Part shown: in pieces, positions 9,092 through 16,957 of the stretch
Layout of the letters: the number at the start of each line of letters is the position of its first letter
Numbering within the stretch: position 1 is the stretch's first letter
Source of the DNA: Burkholderiales bacterium
Lineage (GTDB): Bacteria; Pseudomonadota; Gammaproteobacteria; Burkholderiales; Burkholderiaceae_D
DNA length: 33,418 nt
Reading direction: 5' to 3'
Assembly (NCBI GenBank): GCA_003136595.1
Contig: PLEY01000066.1
Coordinates: 4,958-38,375 of the forward strand
Made by a program: the position numbers and the translations under genes
Notes under the pieces: model-generated
Told to the model about the DNA's origin: nothing
Seen by the model: the letters and a program-made list of their open reading frames with translations, nothing else
Databases searched by the model: none

Positions 9092-10476
9092 TCGCCTGCG
9101 ATCGTCATCGATTCGATGAGCAGGGAGCCGCAGGCCTTGTTGCCGCGCACGATGGTGTCGGCTCCGACTGCGGCGATGCCCCGGAACATGTCGCGCAGAT
9201 TGCCGGCTATGGTGATTTCCTCGACCGGGTAGACGATCGCGCCGTTCTCGACCCAGAATCCGCTGGCGCCGCGCGAGTAGTCGCCGGTCACGTAGTTCAC
9301 GCCCTGACCCATCAGTTCCGTGACGACCAGACCCCGGTGCAGCTGCGCGAGCATCGCCTTGAAATCGTCGCCCGCGCGGGTATTGCGGCTCGTGATCGAA
9401 AGATTGTGCGATCCCCCCGCGTTACCCGTGGTCGGCAGGCCGAGCTTGCGTCCCGAATAGGTCGACAGAAAATACCCTTCCAGGATGCCTCCGGCCACGA
9501 CCTGGCGCCGGCGCGTCGACACCCCCTCCTCATCGAAGGAGGCGCTGCCCATGCCCTTCATGATGAAAGGGTCATCGAGGATGTCGATGTGCGGTGCGAA
9601 TAGCGCCTGTCCCAGGGCATCAACCAGAAAGGAACTCTTGCGATACAGGGCGCTGCCGCTCGCCGCCTGGGCGAACGCGCCAAGCAGTCCCGTGGCAAGC
9701 GGCGCCTCGAACAGAACCGGTGCCTGACAGGTCGGGATCTTGCGGCCGTCCAGGCGGGCCAGCGCGCGGCGCGCGGCATAATCGCCGAGCTTCTCGGGCG
9801 CGGCCAGCTCGGCCGGGTCGCGCGCCGAGACGTACCAGTCGTCGCGTTGCATTCCGCCGCTGCCGCGCGCCTTGCGGCTGGCGATCGCACTGACGGCAAG
9901 ACTATGGCGCGAGTAGGGATAGCCACCGCAAAAGCCGCGCGAATTGGCACTGACGAACTGGCCGTGCTGGACCGAGACGCTCGCGCCGTCGCTGTTGCGC
10001 ACCAGCGGGCTGACCGCGTAGGCGGCCGCTTCACCCCTCTGACCGAGCTCGACTGCGGCCGCAGCCGACAGGTCCCAAGGGTGGAACAGGTCGAAATCGC
10101 GCGGGGCACGCTCGATGAACTCGGGCTCCGGCAGACCCGCAGCATCGTCTGGCGCGGTAAAGCGGGCGATGTGATAGGCGGCCTCGACGGTCTCGCGCAG
10201 GGCCTGGGCGGAAAAGTCGGAGGTGCTGGCATTGCCGCGTCGCACCGTCCCGGTGCTGCCGAGGTAGACGGTCAGGCTCACTGATTTGTCACGATTCTGC
10301 TCGATGGTCTCCACAGCACCCTTACGCACGTTCACTGACAGCCCGCTGCCTTCGCTGACATCCACGGCGCAGTCGGCGGCCCCGAGAGCCCGGGCATGGC
10401 CCAGGGCTTCCTCGGCGAGTTGGCGCAGCTGGTCGTGGGAATAGGCGAAGTACGAGGATCGTTGGGTCTTGCTCAT
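9088..10476 (-). CDS. pmbA: PmbA/TldE subunit of the TldD/TldE metalloprotease
   Basis: This 462-residue cytoplasmic protein matches the PmbA family along its whole length. Shared segments include GLSVNVRKGAVET, DLFHPWDLSAAAAVEL, SRGFCGGYPYSRHSLAV, FEAPLATGLLGAFAQAASGS, DEEGVSTRRRQVV, SGRKLGLPTTGNAGG, ELMGQGVNYVTGDYSRGA and a near-canonical C-terminus (ITIAGNLRDMFRGI). PmbA/TldE partners TldD in processing peptides such as microcin B17 and CcdA in E. coli; PmbA itself lacks the catalytic HExxxH. tldD is not in the window. The gene converges on the kinase gene and their stop codons interlock in a CTAG tetranucleotide (9088-9091). Confidence 0.96.
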   Translation of the reverse strand: MSKTQRSSYFAYSHDQLRQLAEEALGHARALGAADCAVDVSEGSGLSVNVRKGAVETIEQNRDKSVSLTVYLGSTGTVRRGNASTSDFSAQALRETVEAAYHIARFTAPDDAAGLPEPEFIERAPRDFDLFHPWDLSAAAAVELGQRGEAAAYAVSPLVRNSDGASVSVQHGQFVSANSRGFCGGYPYSRHSLAVSAIASRKARGSGGMQRDDWYVSARDPAELAAPEKLGDYAARRALARLDGRKIPTCQAPVLFEAPLATGLLGAFAQAASGSALYRKSSFLVDALGQALFAPHIDILDDPFIMKGMGSASFDEEGVSTRRRQVVAGGILEGYFLSTYSGRKLGLPTTGNAGGSHNLSITSRNTRAGDDFKAMLAQLHRGLVVTELMGQGVNYVTGDYSRGASGFWVENGAIVYPVEEITIAGNLRDMFRGIAAVGADTIVRGNKACGSLLIESMTIAGD

Positions 10477-10484
10477 TGAAGCCT

Positions 10485-10525
10485 AGGGGGAAAGGGAGAA
10501 AGGGAGAAAGGGGAAAAGGGGAGAA
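10485..10525 (+). repeat. Homopurine G-run tract, possible G-quadruplex
   Basis: An uninterrupted 41-nt purine stretch holds G-runs at 10486-10490, 10494-10496, 10502-10504, 10510-10513 and 10518-10521, separated by 3-5 nt A-rich loops. That satisfies the usual four-run quadruplex pattern on the plus strand and includes an approximate GGGAGAAA repeat. A further G5 run is at 10530-10534. It lies 9 bp upstream of the pmbA start and in the yjgA leader region. Confidence 0.7.
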
Positions 10526-10661
10526 CGGCGGGGGCGGCTTGGCCGACTTGCTGGCCGCCGGCAGGCACTCGGGGCGCCCGCTGTGGGCGCGGCAAAAGCA
10601 TTATGATAGCAGCCGATCCCGGATGTTTCCCGGCGTCCACCCACCCACCTACCCGCACCGC

Positions 10662-11225
10662 ATGAAAACCTCACACCGCCCCAAAGCGCCGAATGCCGAT
10701 GGGGAGGACCCTCCTGGCTACGATCCATCGCGCCCGAGCAAATCGCAGCGCAAGCGGGATATGACTGCGCTCCAGGAGCTCGGTGCTGAACTGGTCGAGC
10801 TGTCCCGCGAGCGACTCGCCCAGCTGGCGCTGCCCGAGGCCTTGTTCGATGCCGTCCTGGAAGCCCAGCGGATCAGGAGTCACGAGGGGCGCCGCCGCCA
10901 GTTGCAGTACATCGGCAAGCTCATGCGCAACGTCGAGCCCGAGCCGATCCAGGCGCAACTCGCCCTCTGGCGTGGCACTTCGCGCGCCGCCGCGAACGCC
11001 TTGCATCGCATCGAACACTGGCGCGACAAGCTGCTCGAGGACGATGCGGCCCTGACGGCGCTGGGCCGGGAGGCCGGCGCGCTCGATCAGGAGCGCTTTG
11101 ATGCACTGCGCGCGAGCATCCGCCGTGCCCGCGAGGAGCGCGCCTCGGACCGCCCTCCCCGTCACTACCGGCAACTGTTCCAGTTGCTGAGGGACATCCT
11201 CGAGGCCCCGGGCAGCCCCGCATGA
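10662..11225 (+). CDS. yjgA: YjgA/DarP family ribosome-associated protein (DUF615)
   Basis: The 187-residue protein matches the DUF615 family in length and in core segments: PSKSQRKRDMTALQELGAEL, RIRSHEGRRRQLQYIGKLMR and the C-terminal PRHYRQLFQLLRDIL. In E. coli YjgA (DarP) associates with late 50S precursors and helps ribosome assembly. ATG 10662 is chosen because it begins just before the conserved part and gives the family length; the frame is open to 10476, but that part is encoded by the purine-rich tract. Its last codons overlap the mogA start (ATGA). It is divergent from pmbA, with which it is often neighboured. Confidence 0.93.
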   Translation: MKTSHRPKAPNADGEDPPGYDPSRPSKSQRKRDMTALQELGAELVELSRERLAQLALPEALFDAVLEAQRIRSHEGRRRQLQYIGKLMRNVEPEPIQAQLALWRGTSRAAANALHRIEHWRDKLLEDDAALTALGREAGALDQERFDALRASIRRAREERASDRPPRHYRQLFQLLRDILEAPGSPA

Positions 11226-11821
11226 GCGATTCGCCCCCTTTGAAAATCGGTGTCGTCTCGATCAGTGATCGGGCGTCGGCCGGCGTCTACGAGGACCAGG
11301 GCGTACCCGCCCTCACCGCCTGGCTTGAGACCGCGCTCCTAAGCCCCTACCTGCTCGTGACGCGGCTCATCGCCGACGACGCGGCCGAGATCGCTCGCAC
11401 CCTGATCGAACTGGTGGATCGGGAACGTTGTCACCTGGTGCTGACCACGGGGGGCACGGGGCCAGCCCGGCGCGACGTCACGCCCGAGGCCACGCTGGCG
11501 GTGGGCACGCGCACCATGCCGGGTTTTGGTGAGCAGATGCGCCAGATCAGTTTGCGCTTTGTACCGACCGCTATCCTTTCGCGCCAGGTCGCGGTCCTGC
11601 GCGAGACGCCCGACCACGCCGCCCTGATCCTGAATCTTCCCGGACAACCCAAGGCCATCCGCGAGACGCTGGAGGGCCTAAAGGGGCCGAGCGCAGAGGT
11701 GCTGGTGCCGGGCATCTTCGCGGCCATCCCTTATTGCATCGACCTGATCGGCGGCCCCTACATCGAGACGCACGCGCCGGTGGTGAAGGCATTTCGACCC
11801 AAAAGCGCGGCGAGGCCATGA
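11222..11821 (+). CDS. mogA: Molybdopterin adenylyltransferase
   Basis: This 199-residue enzyme adenylylates molybdopterin before molybdenum insertion. Diagnostic features are KIGVVSISDRASAGVYEDQGVPAL (shortened here) at the N-terminus, the substrate-binding TTGGTGPARRDVTPEAT at 75-91, PGFGEQMRQISL, and LNLPGQPKAIRETL with the ensuing IPYCIDLIGGPYIET. It overlaps yjgA by 4 bp upstream and an exported protein of unknown function by 4 bp downstream, so the three are probably one transcript. No other molybdenum cofactor genes are in the window. Confidence 0.95.
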   Translation: MSDSPPLKIGVVSISDRASAGVYEDQGVPALTAWLETALLSPYLLVTRLIADDAAEIARTLIELVDRERCHLVLTTGGTGPARRDVTPEATLAVGTRTMPGFGEQMRQISLRFVPTAILSRQVAVLRETPDHAALILNLPGQPKAIRETLEGLKGPSAEVLVPGIFAAIPYCIDLIGGPYIETHAPVVKAFRPKSAARP

Positions 11822-12975
11822 GCGTGCGCCCGTCTCGCGGCGGCCGATGCGCCTGCGGCTTCTTGCGCCATGGCGCGCTTGGACTGGCACTCGCGCTCCT
11901 CCTGGCCGGCCCGGCTGCGCGGGGAGCCGTGGCCGCCGGCGATGCGCAAGTGCTGCAACGGCTCGCTGCGATCCGTGCCCTCAAGCCGGCGACGGACGCG
12001 GCGGGTCTCGAGCGCTACAACCACCTGATGGACGAGTCCTGGCAGTATTTCACGGCGCACCGCAAGGAGTCACTGCCCACGCTGCGCACGGAGCTCGCCC
12101 GCGAATTGCGACAGCGCCGGCCCAACGACCTCCTCTTGCTCGATGTCGGGTACTTCCTCTACGAGCAGCACGACGACCTCGATCTGGCCAAGCGCGCCCT
12201 CTTCGCGCTCGACCCCGAAGCCCCGATGGTGCGCATCAATTCGCAGGAGCTGTTCTATTTTGCCCATGCGGTGGCCGCCGATCACGACGCGCGCATCCTG
12301 CCCTTCATCGGACGGGTGTTCCGGGACGGCGACGTCTCGGTTGCGATTCCTGCGCGCAAACTGACACTCGGCGACACCCTCCTGTGCGCCTATCTGTACG
12401 GAGTCTACGGGCCGGACGGCGAGAGTGCGCTGGCCGCCGGACTTGCCGATCCACGCCACCGCAACCGGGTCCTCGAAACCCTCATCTGGATGGGTTCGCC
12501 CGCCAGCGACGACGCGGTTCGCGCACTCCTTGATGAAGCACCTGACTATGAGACCTTCACGCGCGCCACGACCTTCCTGATGCGCGCGGGGGGGCCCAAG
12601 GGACGCAACATTCTCCTTGCCCTCGATCCGGCGGCGCTCGACGCGCGTTCGCAGGATTTCTACAAGCAGCTGCGCGGCTCGATCGAGTCCACGTCTTTGG
12701 CCACGCTGACGGAAAACCTCGCGCGCTTTGGCCCTTCTGCGCCGATCAAACCCGAGGCGCTCGAGGCCGAACTGACGGCGCTCTACGACAGCCATGGCGA
12801 CCTGTCGGGGATCAACCCGGCGGGCCTCCTCGAGGCGCCCCTGCCGCGCGAGCGCCTCGTGGAACGGCTGGTGGCCATCCGCCAGCGCGGCTTCTACCGC
12901 ATCACCCCGCAGGGTCTGAACGACATCGAGATCCTCGATGCTGTGATCAATGCGCTGCACTACCGGGATGGGTAA
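11818..12975 (+). CDS. Exported helical protein of unknown function
   Basis: I do not recognise this 385-residue protein. The N-terminus (residues 1-40) has Arg residues, a hydrophobic stretch GALGLALALLLAGPAARG and a plausible signal-peptidase site near AVAAG, so it is probably periplasmic. The mature part is helical and repeat-like: NDLLLLDVGYFLYEQ, LETLIWMGSPASDDAVRALL and similar segments resemble HEAT or TPR-like scaffolds, with no catalytic motif visible. ATG 11818 is favoured because it overlaps the mogA stop (ATGA) and gives a proper signal peptide; the frame is open to 11734 inside mogA. Its stop codon lies in the first unit of a 12-bp repeat. Confidence 0.85.
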   Translation: MSVRPSRGGRCACGFLRHGALGLALALLLAGPAARGAVAAGDAQVLQRLAAIRALKPATDAAGLERYNHLMDESWQYFTAHRKESLPTLRTELARELRQRRPNDLLLLDVGYFLYEQHDDLDLAKRALFALDPEAPMVRINSQELFYFAHAVAADHDARILPFIGRVFRDGDVSVAIPARKLTLGDTLLCAYLYGVYGPDGESALAAGLADPRHRNRVLETLIWMGSPASDDAVRALLDEAPDYETFTRATTFLMRAGGPKGRNILLALDPAALDARSQDFYKQLRGSIESTSLATLTENLARFGPSAPIKPEALEAELTALYDSHGDLSGINPAGLLEAPLPRERLVERLVAIRQRGFYRITPQGLNDIEILDAVINALHYRDG

Positions 12976-13014
12976 CGGGATGAGTAACGCAATGAGTAAC
13001 GCAATGAGTAGCGT
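12967..13014. repeat. Four imperfect 12-bp tandem repeats
   Basis: Units GATGGGTAACGG, GATGAGTAACGC, AATGAGTAACGC and AATGAGTAGCGT lie head to tail at 12967, 12979, 12991 and 13003. The array starts inside the end of the exported-protein gene and runs into the spacer before the esterase gene. Confidence 0.85.
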
Positions 13015-13072
13015 GCCGGCCCTGCGCCCCCTTTGCATCCAGCCGCGGGCAGCAGCCCCCTCGTACCCCTAA
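12980..13072 (+). other. Short open frame formed by the 12-bp repeat
   Basis: ATG 12980 opens a 30-codon frame starting MSNAMSNAMSS and ending with TAA at 13070-13072, which overlaps the AAGGAG ribosome-binding site of the next gene. No Shine-Dalgarno is seen for it. It may only be a by-product of the repeat, but its position would suit a leader peptide. Confidence 0.15.
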
Positions 13073-13087
13073 GGAGCCCTCGGATCC

Positions 13088-13777
13088 ATGGACACCATTG
13101 AAGTCGTCACCGGTCCCGACCCCACGGCCAGCGTCATCTGGCTGCACGGTCTCGGAGCGGATGGACATGATTTTGTGCCGATCGTGCACGAGCTCGATCT
13201 CGCGGGACTGCCAGGCGTGCGCTTCGTCTTTCCCCATGCACCCGAGGTGCCCGTCACCATCAACGGTGGCATGGTGATGCGGGCCTGGTATGACATCCTG
13301 GGCGTCGATCTCGCGCGCCGCGAGGACGAGGTCGGGCTTAGGCGTTCGCGGCAGCGCATCGAGGAACTGATCGCTGCCGAGAACGCGCGCGGCATCGCCG
13401 ACTCACGCATCGTGCTGGCCGGCTTCTCCCAGGGGGCAGCCATGACGCTGTTGACGGGCCTGCGTCATGCCGACGCGCTGGCCGGATTGATGTGCCTGTC
13501 AGGCTATCTGCCGCTTGCGGCCCACACTGAAGCTGAGCGCCACACTGCCAATGCAAAGACCCCGATCTTCATGGCGCATGGGCAACTTGATCCCGTCATT
13601 CCGATCGCGCGCGCCCTGGACAGCGCGCGGGCCCTGACGGCTCTGGGCTATGCGGTCGAATGGCACGACTACCGCATGCCACACTCGGTATGCCCCGAGG
13701 AGGTCGCCGACATCAGCGGCTGGCTCCGCAAGGTTCTTAGCGCACAAGAGGCCCACGCGGCCGACTCCCGACCATGA
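13088..13777 (+). CDS. Carboxylesterase / phospholipase family alpha/beta-hydrolase
   Basis: This 229-residue cytoplasmic hydrolase belongs to the bacterial carboxylesterase II (acyl-protein thioesterase-like) family. It shows the oxyanion segment IWLHGLGADGHDF (18-30), the nucleophile GFSQGAAM with Ser114, the acid in HGQLDPVIP (Asp168) and MPHS with His199, giving a complete triad. FVFPHAPEVPVTINGGMVMRAWYD is typical of the family. A clear AAGGAG (13071-13076) lies 11 nt before the ATG. The last codons overlap the start of the next gene (ATGA), so the two are coupled. The natural ester substrate is unknown. Confidence 0.93.
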   Translation: MDTIEVVTGPDPTASVIWLHGLGADGHDFVPIVHELDLAGLPGVRFVFPHAPEVPVTINGGMVMRAWYDILGVDLARREDEVGLRRSRQRIEELIAAENARGIADSRIVLAGFSQGAAMTLLTGLRHADALAGLMCLSGYLPLAAHTEAERHTANAKTPIFMAHGQLDPVIPIARALDSARALTALGYAVEWHDYRMPHSVCPEEVADISGWLRKVLSAQEAHAADSRP

Positions 13778-14739
13778 CCCCACAGCAGCTGCAAGACCTG
13801 AAGAACCGCCTGTGTCTGCCCGTCATCGGCTCGCCGATGTTCATCGTGTCCGGGCCCGAACTCGTCATTGAGCAGTGCAAGGCCGGCATCGTCGGTTCAT
13901 TTCCCGCCTTGAACGCCCGCCCCAAGGAGGCCCTCGAGGAATGGCTCATCCAGATCGAGGATGCGCTCGCGGCGGCACGCGCGGCCCACCCGGACGGGAA
14001 GATCGCGCCTTACGCCGTCAATCAGATCGTGCATCAGTCGAATGACCGCCTCGAACACGATCTCGAGTGCTGTATCCGCCACCAGGTGCCGATCATCATC
14101 ACGAGCCTGCGCGCACCCGACGAGGTGGTGCGCCACGTGCACGGCTATGGGGGTGTGGTGTTCCACGACGTGATCAACGTGCGCCATGCGCAAAAGGCGC
14201 TCGAGGCCGGCGTCGACGGCCTGATCCTGGTGTGCGCGGGCGCCGGTGGCCATGCCGGGACCCTCTCGCCGTTCGCTCTCGTGCCGGAGATCCGCCGCTT
14301 CTTTGACGGTCCCGTGATCCTCTCGGGCTCGATCGCCAACGGCGCGTCGGTCCTCGCTGCGGAGGCCATCGGAGCCGATTTCGCCTACATGGGGACGCGC
14401 TTCATCGCCACACGCGAGGCGCGCGCCGTTGACGACTACAAAGAGGCGATCGTCGACTCCAGCGCCGGGGACATCATCTACACGTCGCTCTTCACGGGTG
14501 TGCATGGCAATTACATGAGAAAGAGCATTGTCAACGCCGGCCTGGACCCGGACCACCTGCCCGAGGCGGACAAGACGAAGATGAACTTTGGCTCAAGCGC
14601 AGGCGCCAAGGCCTGGCGCGACATCTGGGGTGCGGGGCAGGGCGTGGGCCAGATCGATGATGTCCCGACGACCCACGAGCTGGTCGCAAGGCTTCTTGCC
14701 GAATACCGGGCTGCACGCCAGCGACTTGCCCTCGGCTAA
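13774..14739 (+). CDS. Nitronate monooxygenase-like FMN enzyme
   Basis: This 321-residue protein is of the nitronate monooxygenase (2-nitropropane dioxygenase) family, TIM-barrel flavoenzymes that oxidise alkyl nitronates such as propionate 3-nitronate. Visible family features are LPVIGSPMFIVSGPEL (15-30), IVGSFPALNARP, FHDVINVRHAQKALEAGVDGL, the FMN phosphate motif AGAGGHAG (155-162), GSIANG (185-190) and AYMGTRFIAT. An enoyl-ACP reductase FabK-like role is the main alternative, less likely for this sequence type. The gene overlaps the upstream esterase by 4 bp and is followed by a long spacer, so it probably ends the transcript. Confidence 0.92.
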   Translation: MTPQQLQDLKNRLCLPVIGSPMFIVSGPELVIEQCKAGIVGSFPALNARPKEALEEWLIQIEDALAAARAAHPDGKIAPYAVNQIVHQSNDRLEHDLECCIRHQVPIIITSLRAPDEVVRHVHGYGGVVFHDVINVRHAQKALEAGVDGLILVCAGAGGHAGTLSPFALVPEIRRFFDGPVILSGSIANGASVLAAEAIGADFAYMGTRFIATREARAVDDYKEAIVDSSAGDIIYTSLFTGVHGNYMRKSIVNAGLDPDHLPEADKTKMNFGSSAGAKAWRDIWGAGQGVGQIDDVPTTHELVARLLAEYRAARQRLALG

Positions 14740-14861
14740 GCCCCGCGCGGCACGCGCGAGGAACGCGCGCTTGCCATGCGCGCGGCCGCGCCTCCGGAAT
14801 TGCAAATCCGCATGCGGGGCCTGAAAGCGGTGCGCAAATCGTTACGAGATGTGACAAATCA

Positions 14862-14880
14862 TCCTAGAGGCTCTCTAGGA
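14862..14880. repeat. Perfect 8-bp inverted repeat
   Basis: TCCTAGAG - GCT - CTCTAGGA forms a perfect 8-bp stem with a 3-nt loop. No T-tract follows on either strand, so an operator-like or RNA-processing role is as likely as termination. Confidence 0.6.
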
Positions 14881-14996
14881 AAATGTCTTAGCTGACCCTC
14901 GCCGGGCCGGCGCTCCCTGCACGTGCCAGCGCGCATTTGCGTCGCACACGCACGTTTCATACGAGAGGGAAAGCACGCGTTCTGCGCGTCCTTTCG

Positions 14997-15012
14997 GCCA
15001 CCACTAGGTGGC
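14997..15012. repeat. Perfect 6-bp inverted repeat
   Basis: GCCACC - ACTA - GGTGGC is a perfect short stem with a 4-nt loop, about 180 bp upstream of the DUF1800 start codon. Confidence 0.5.
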
Positions 15013-15078
15013 TTAGGTGATCTCACTAGCGCGATTTTTTCACTGCAAAACGGGCCCGAAAATATTGTCAATTTTCAA

Positions 15079-15107
15079 TTGTGAAAACGAAACTTTGTCG
15101 CTACTCT
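15079..15107 (+). promoter_or_regulatory. Possible promoter of the DUF1800/DUF1501 pair
   Basis: TTGTGA (15079-15084) and TACTCT (15102-15107) are spaced by 17 bp in the AT-rich stretch upstream of the gene. The -10 match is poor, so this is a weak call. An overlapping TTGTCA lies at 15065-15070. Confidence 0.25.
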
Positions 15108-15190
15108 TCACCCGACTTCACCGCAGTTACAGCTTGTCGTTCATCGCGTGAGAACGCATTGCGCCACGCACTTTACATTGAAAGAGAACG

Positions 15191-16939
15191 ATGGATAGTC
15201 CAGTTCAGAGCGTCCACAACGGCCGCGCCACATTTCTCGTATCGTCCCTAGTGCTGGCCTTGACGCTTGCCGGATGCGGCGGCGGAGGCAGCAGTGGCGG
15301 CGGATCGAGTTCGTCATCAAGCGGCTCGGCCACGGGCACCACAGCGGCAGCAGCTACGACCTACACACAGGCCGACGCGACGCGTCTGGCCGATCAGGCC
15401 ACGTTCGGGCCGACCCCGGCGCTCGTCCAACAGATCATGGCGCAGGGTCCCGCGTGGATCGACGCACAGATCGCGACTCCGCCGACGGGCTACCCGACGC
15501 TCGCGCCTCTGGATCCGACCACCAACGCGTGCCCGAGTCCGGCGCTGCCCGGCCAGGATCCGCAGTGCTATCGCGACCTGTACACGGCATTTCCGATCCA
15601 GCGCGCCTTCTTCCAGAACGCGCTCACGGGTAAGGACCAACTGCGTCAGCGTGTGGCGCTGGCCTATCAGCAGATCTTTGTCGTCTCGACGGTCACGATC
15701 GGACCCGCCTACGCCATGGGCGCCTATCAGCAGATGCTGCTCAACGACGCGTTCTCGAACTTCCGCCAGATCCTCAACGATGTGACGCTCAGTCCCGTGA
15801 TGGGCACGTACCTGAACATGGCCAACAACAACAAGGCCAACAGCAACAGCACGGTCTCGCCGAACGAGAACTATGCACGCGAGGTGATGCAGCTGTTCTC
15901 GATCGGTCCAAACATGCTCAATGCCGACGGCAGCACGGTGCTTGACTCGACTGGGCAACCCGTCCCCGCTTACTCGCAGGACACGATCGAGGGCTTCGCG
16001 TCGACCTTCACGGGCTGGACCTATGGAACCGCGCCCGGCCAGCAGCCGCCACAGTACGGCAACAACTATAGCCAGTACTTCGCAGGCCAGATGGTCCCCT
16101 ACGACATCAACCACGACCAGAACCCGAAGACACTCTTGCTCGGCACGACGCTGCCGGCCGGACAGACCGCAGTCCAGGATCTGAAGGGCGGCCTCGATAA
16201 CATCTTCAACCATCCCAACGTCGGACCATTCATCGGCAAGCAGATGATCCAGTTCCTCGTGACGAGCAACCCGAGCCCGGCCTATGTGTCGCGCATCACC
16301 GCGGTGTTCAACAACAACGGCAAGGGCGTGCGGGGCGACATGGGCGCCGTGGTCAAGGCGATCCTGACGGATCCCGAAGCGCGCGGCGCGAGCGTCTCAA
16401 ATCCGAATTACGGACGCCTGAAGGAGCCGGCGCTATACATCGGCTCGACGCTGCGCGCGCTTAACGTGACCAGTGACGGCGAGTATGCGATCAACGAGTC
16501 CTCAAACCTCGGGATGAATCTGTTCGGCTCGGAAACGGTGTTCGGCTTCTACCACCCCGCCGATCTGTTGCCGGGCTCTTCGACCCTGGTCGGTCCCCAG
16601 TTCGACCTGACGGGTGCCTCCACCAACGTCGCGCAGCTCGACTACCTGAACCAGCTCATCTACTCGCAAAATGGCGTCACGCCCGACACCACCCTGCCTG
16701 GCGCCACCGGCACGCAGATCGATCTTTACAGCTACGGCGCGCTGGCCGCCAATCCGGCTTCGATGGTGGCGCTCTTCAACACCAATCTCATGCATGGATC
16801 GATGCCGGCAGCCGAGGTCAACGCCATCGTCAATGCGGTCAACACGATCGACGAGACCGGACCTGACTGGCAGATCACCCGTGCGCAGGCTGCGGCCTTC
16901 CTGATTCTTGCGTCACCGCGCTACCAAATCGTGCGCTAA
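15191..16939 (+). CDS. DUF1800 family exported lipoprotein
   Basis: This 582-residue protein belongs to the DUF1800 family, whose function is unknown. The N-terminus has a lipoprotein signal ending LTLAGC with Cys29 as the lipidation site, then a Gly/Ser/Thr-rich linker (about 30-58). The DUF1800 body begins with ADATRLADQATFGPTPALVQ and includes RQRVALAYQQIFVVS, ENYAREVMQLFSIG, EGFASTFTGWTYG, FIGKQMIQFLV, GRLKEPALYIGSTLRALN and ETVFGFYHPADLLPG, all typical of the family. Only a weak AAAGAG precedes the ATG. It is 18 bp upstream of a DUF1501 gene; DUF1800 and DUF1501 genes recur as neighbours in many bacteria, suggesting they act together in the envelope. Confidence 0.93.
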   Translation: MDSPVQSVHNGRATFLVSSLVLALTLAGCGGGGSSGGGSSSSSSGSATGTTAAAATTYTQADATRLADQATFGPTPALVQQIMAQGPAWIDAQIATPPTGYPTLAPLDPTTNACPSPALPGQDPQCYRDLYTAFPIQRAFFQNALTGKDQLRQRVALAYQQIFVVSTVTIGPAYAMGAYQQMLLNDAFSNFRQILNDVTLSPVMGTYLNMANNNKANSNSTVSPNENYAREVMQLFSIGPNMLNADGSTVLDSTGQPVPAYSQDTIEGFASTFTGWTYGTAPGQQPPQYGNNYSQYFAGQMVPYDINHDQNPKTLLLGTTLPAGQTAVQDLKGGLDNIFNHPNVGPFIGKQMIQFLVTSNPSPAYVSRITAVFNNNGKGVRGDMGAVVKAILTDPEARGASVSNPNYGRLKEPALYIGSTLRALNVTSDGEYAINESSNLGMNLFGSETVFGFYHPADLLPGSSTLVGPQFDLTGASTNVAQLDYLNQLIYSQNGVTPDTTLPGATGTQIDLYSYGALAANPASMVALFNTNLMHGSMPAAEVNAIVNAVNTIDETGPDWQITRAQAAAFLILASPRYQIVR

Positions 16940-16957
16940 GCGCCAAAGGAAATTTTC

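Larger units (their letters stand above)
14740..15190. other. 451-bp spacer before the DUF1800 gene
   Basis: No convincing gene. The left third is GC-rich with a CGCGCG-N5-CGCGCG inverted repeat at 14753-14769 that lacks a T-tract. The middle holds two perfect inverted repeats described separately. The last 150 bp are AT-rich and should carry the promoter of the DUF1800/DUF1501 pair. Confidence 0.6.

Noticed and set aside
12967-13014. Tandem 12-mers considered as a CRISPR-like array
   Set aside because: The units are too short, directly adjacent without spacers, and no cas genes are present.
14753-14769. CGCGCG inverted repeat after the nitronate monooxygenase gene considered as a terminator
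   Set aside because: There is no T-tract and short CG-alternating dyads are expected in such GC-rich DNA.
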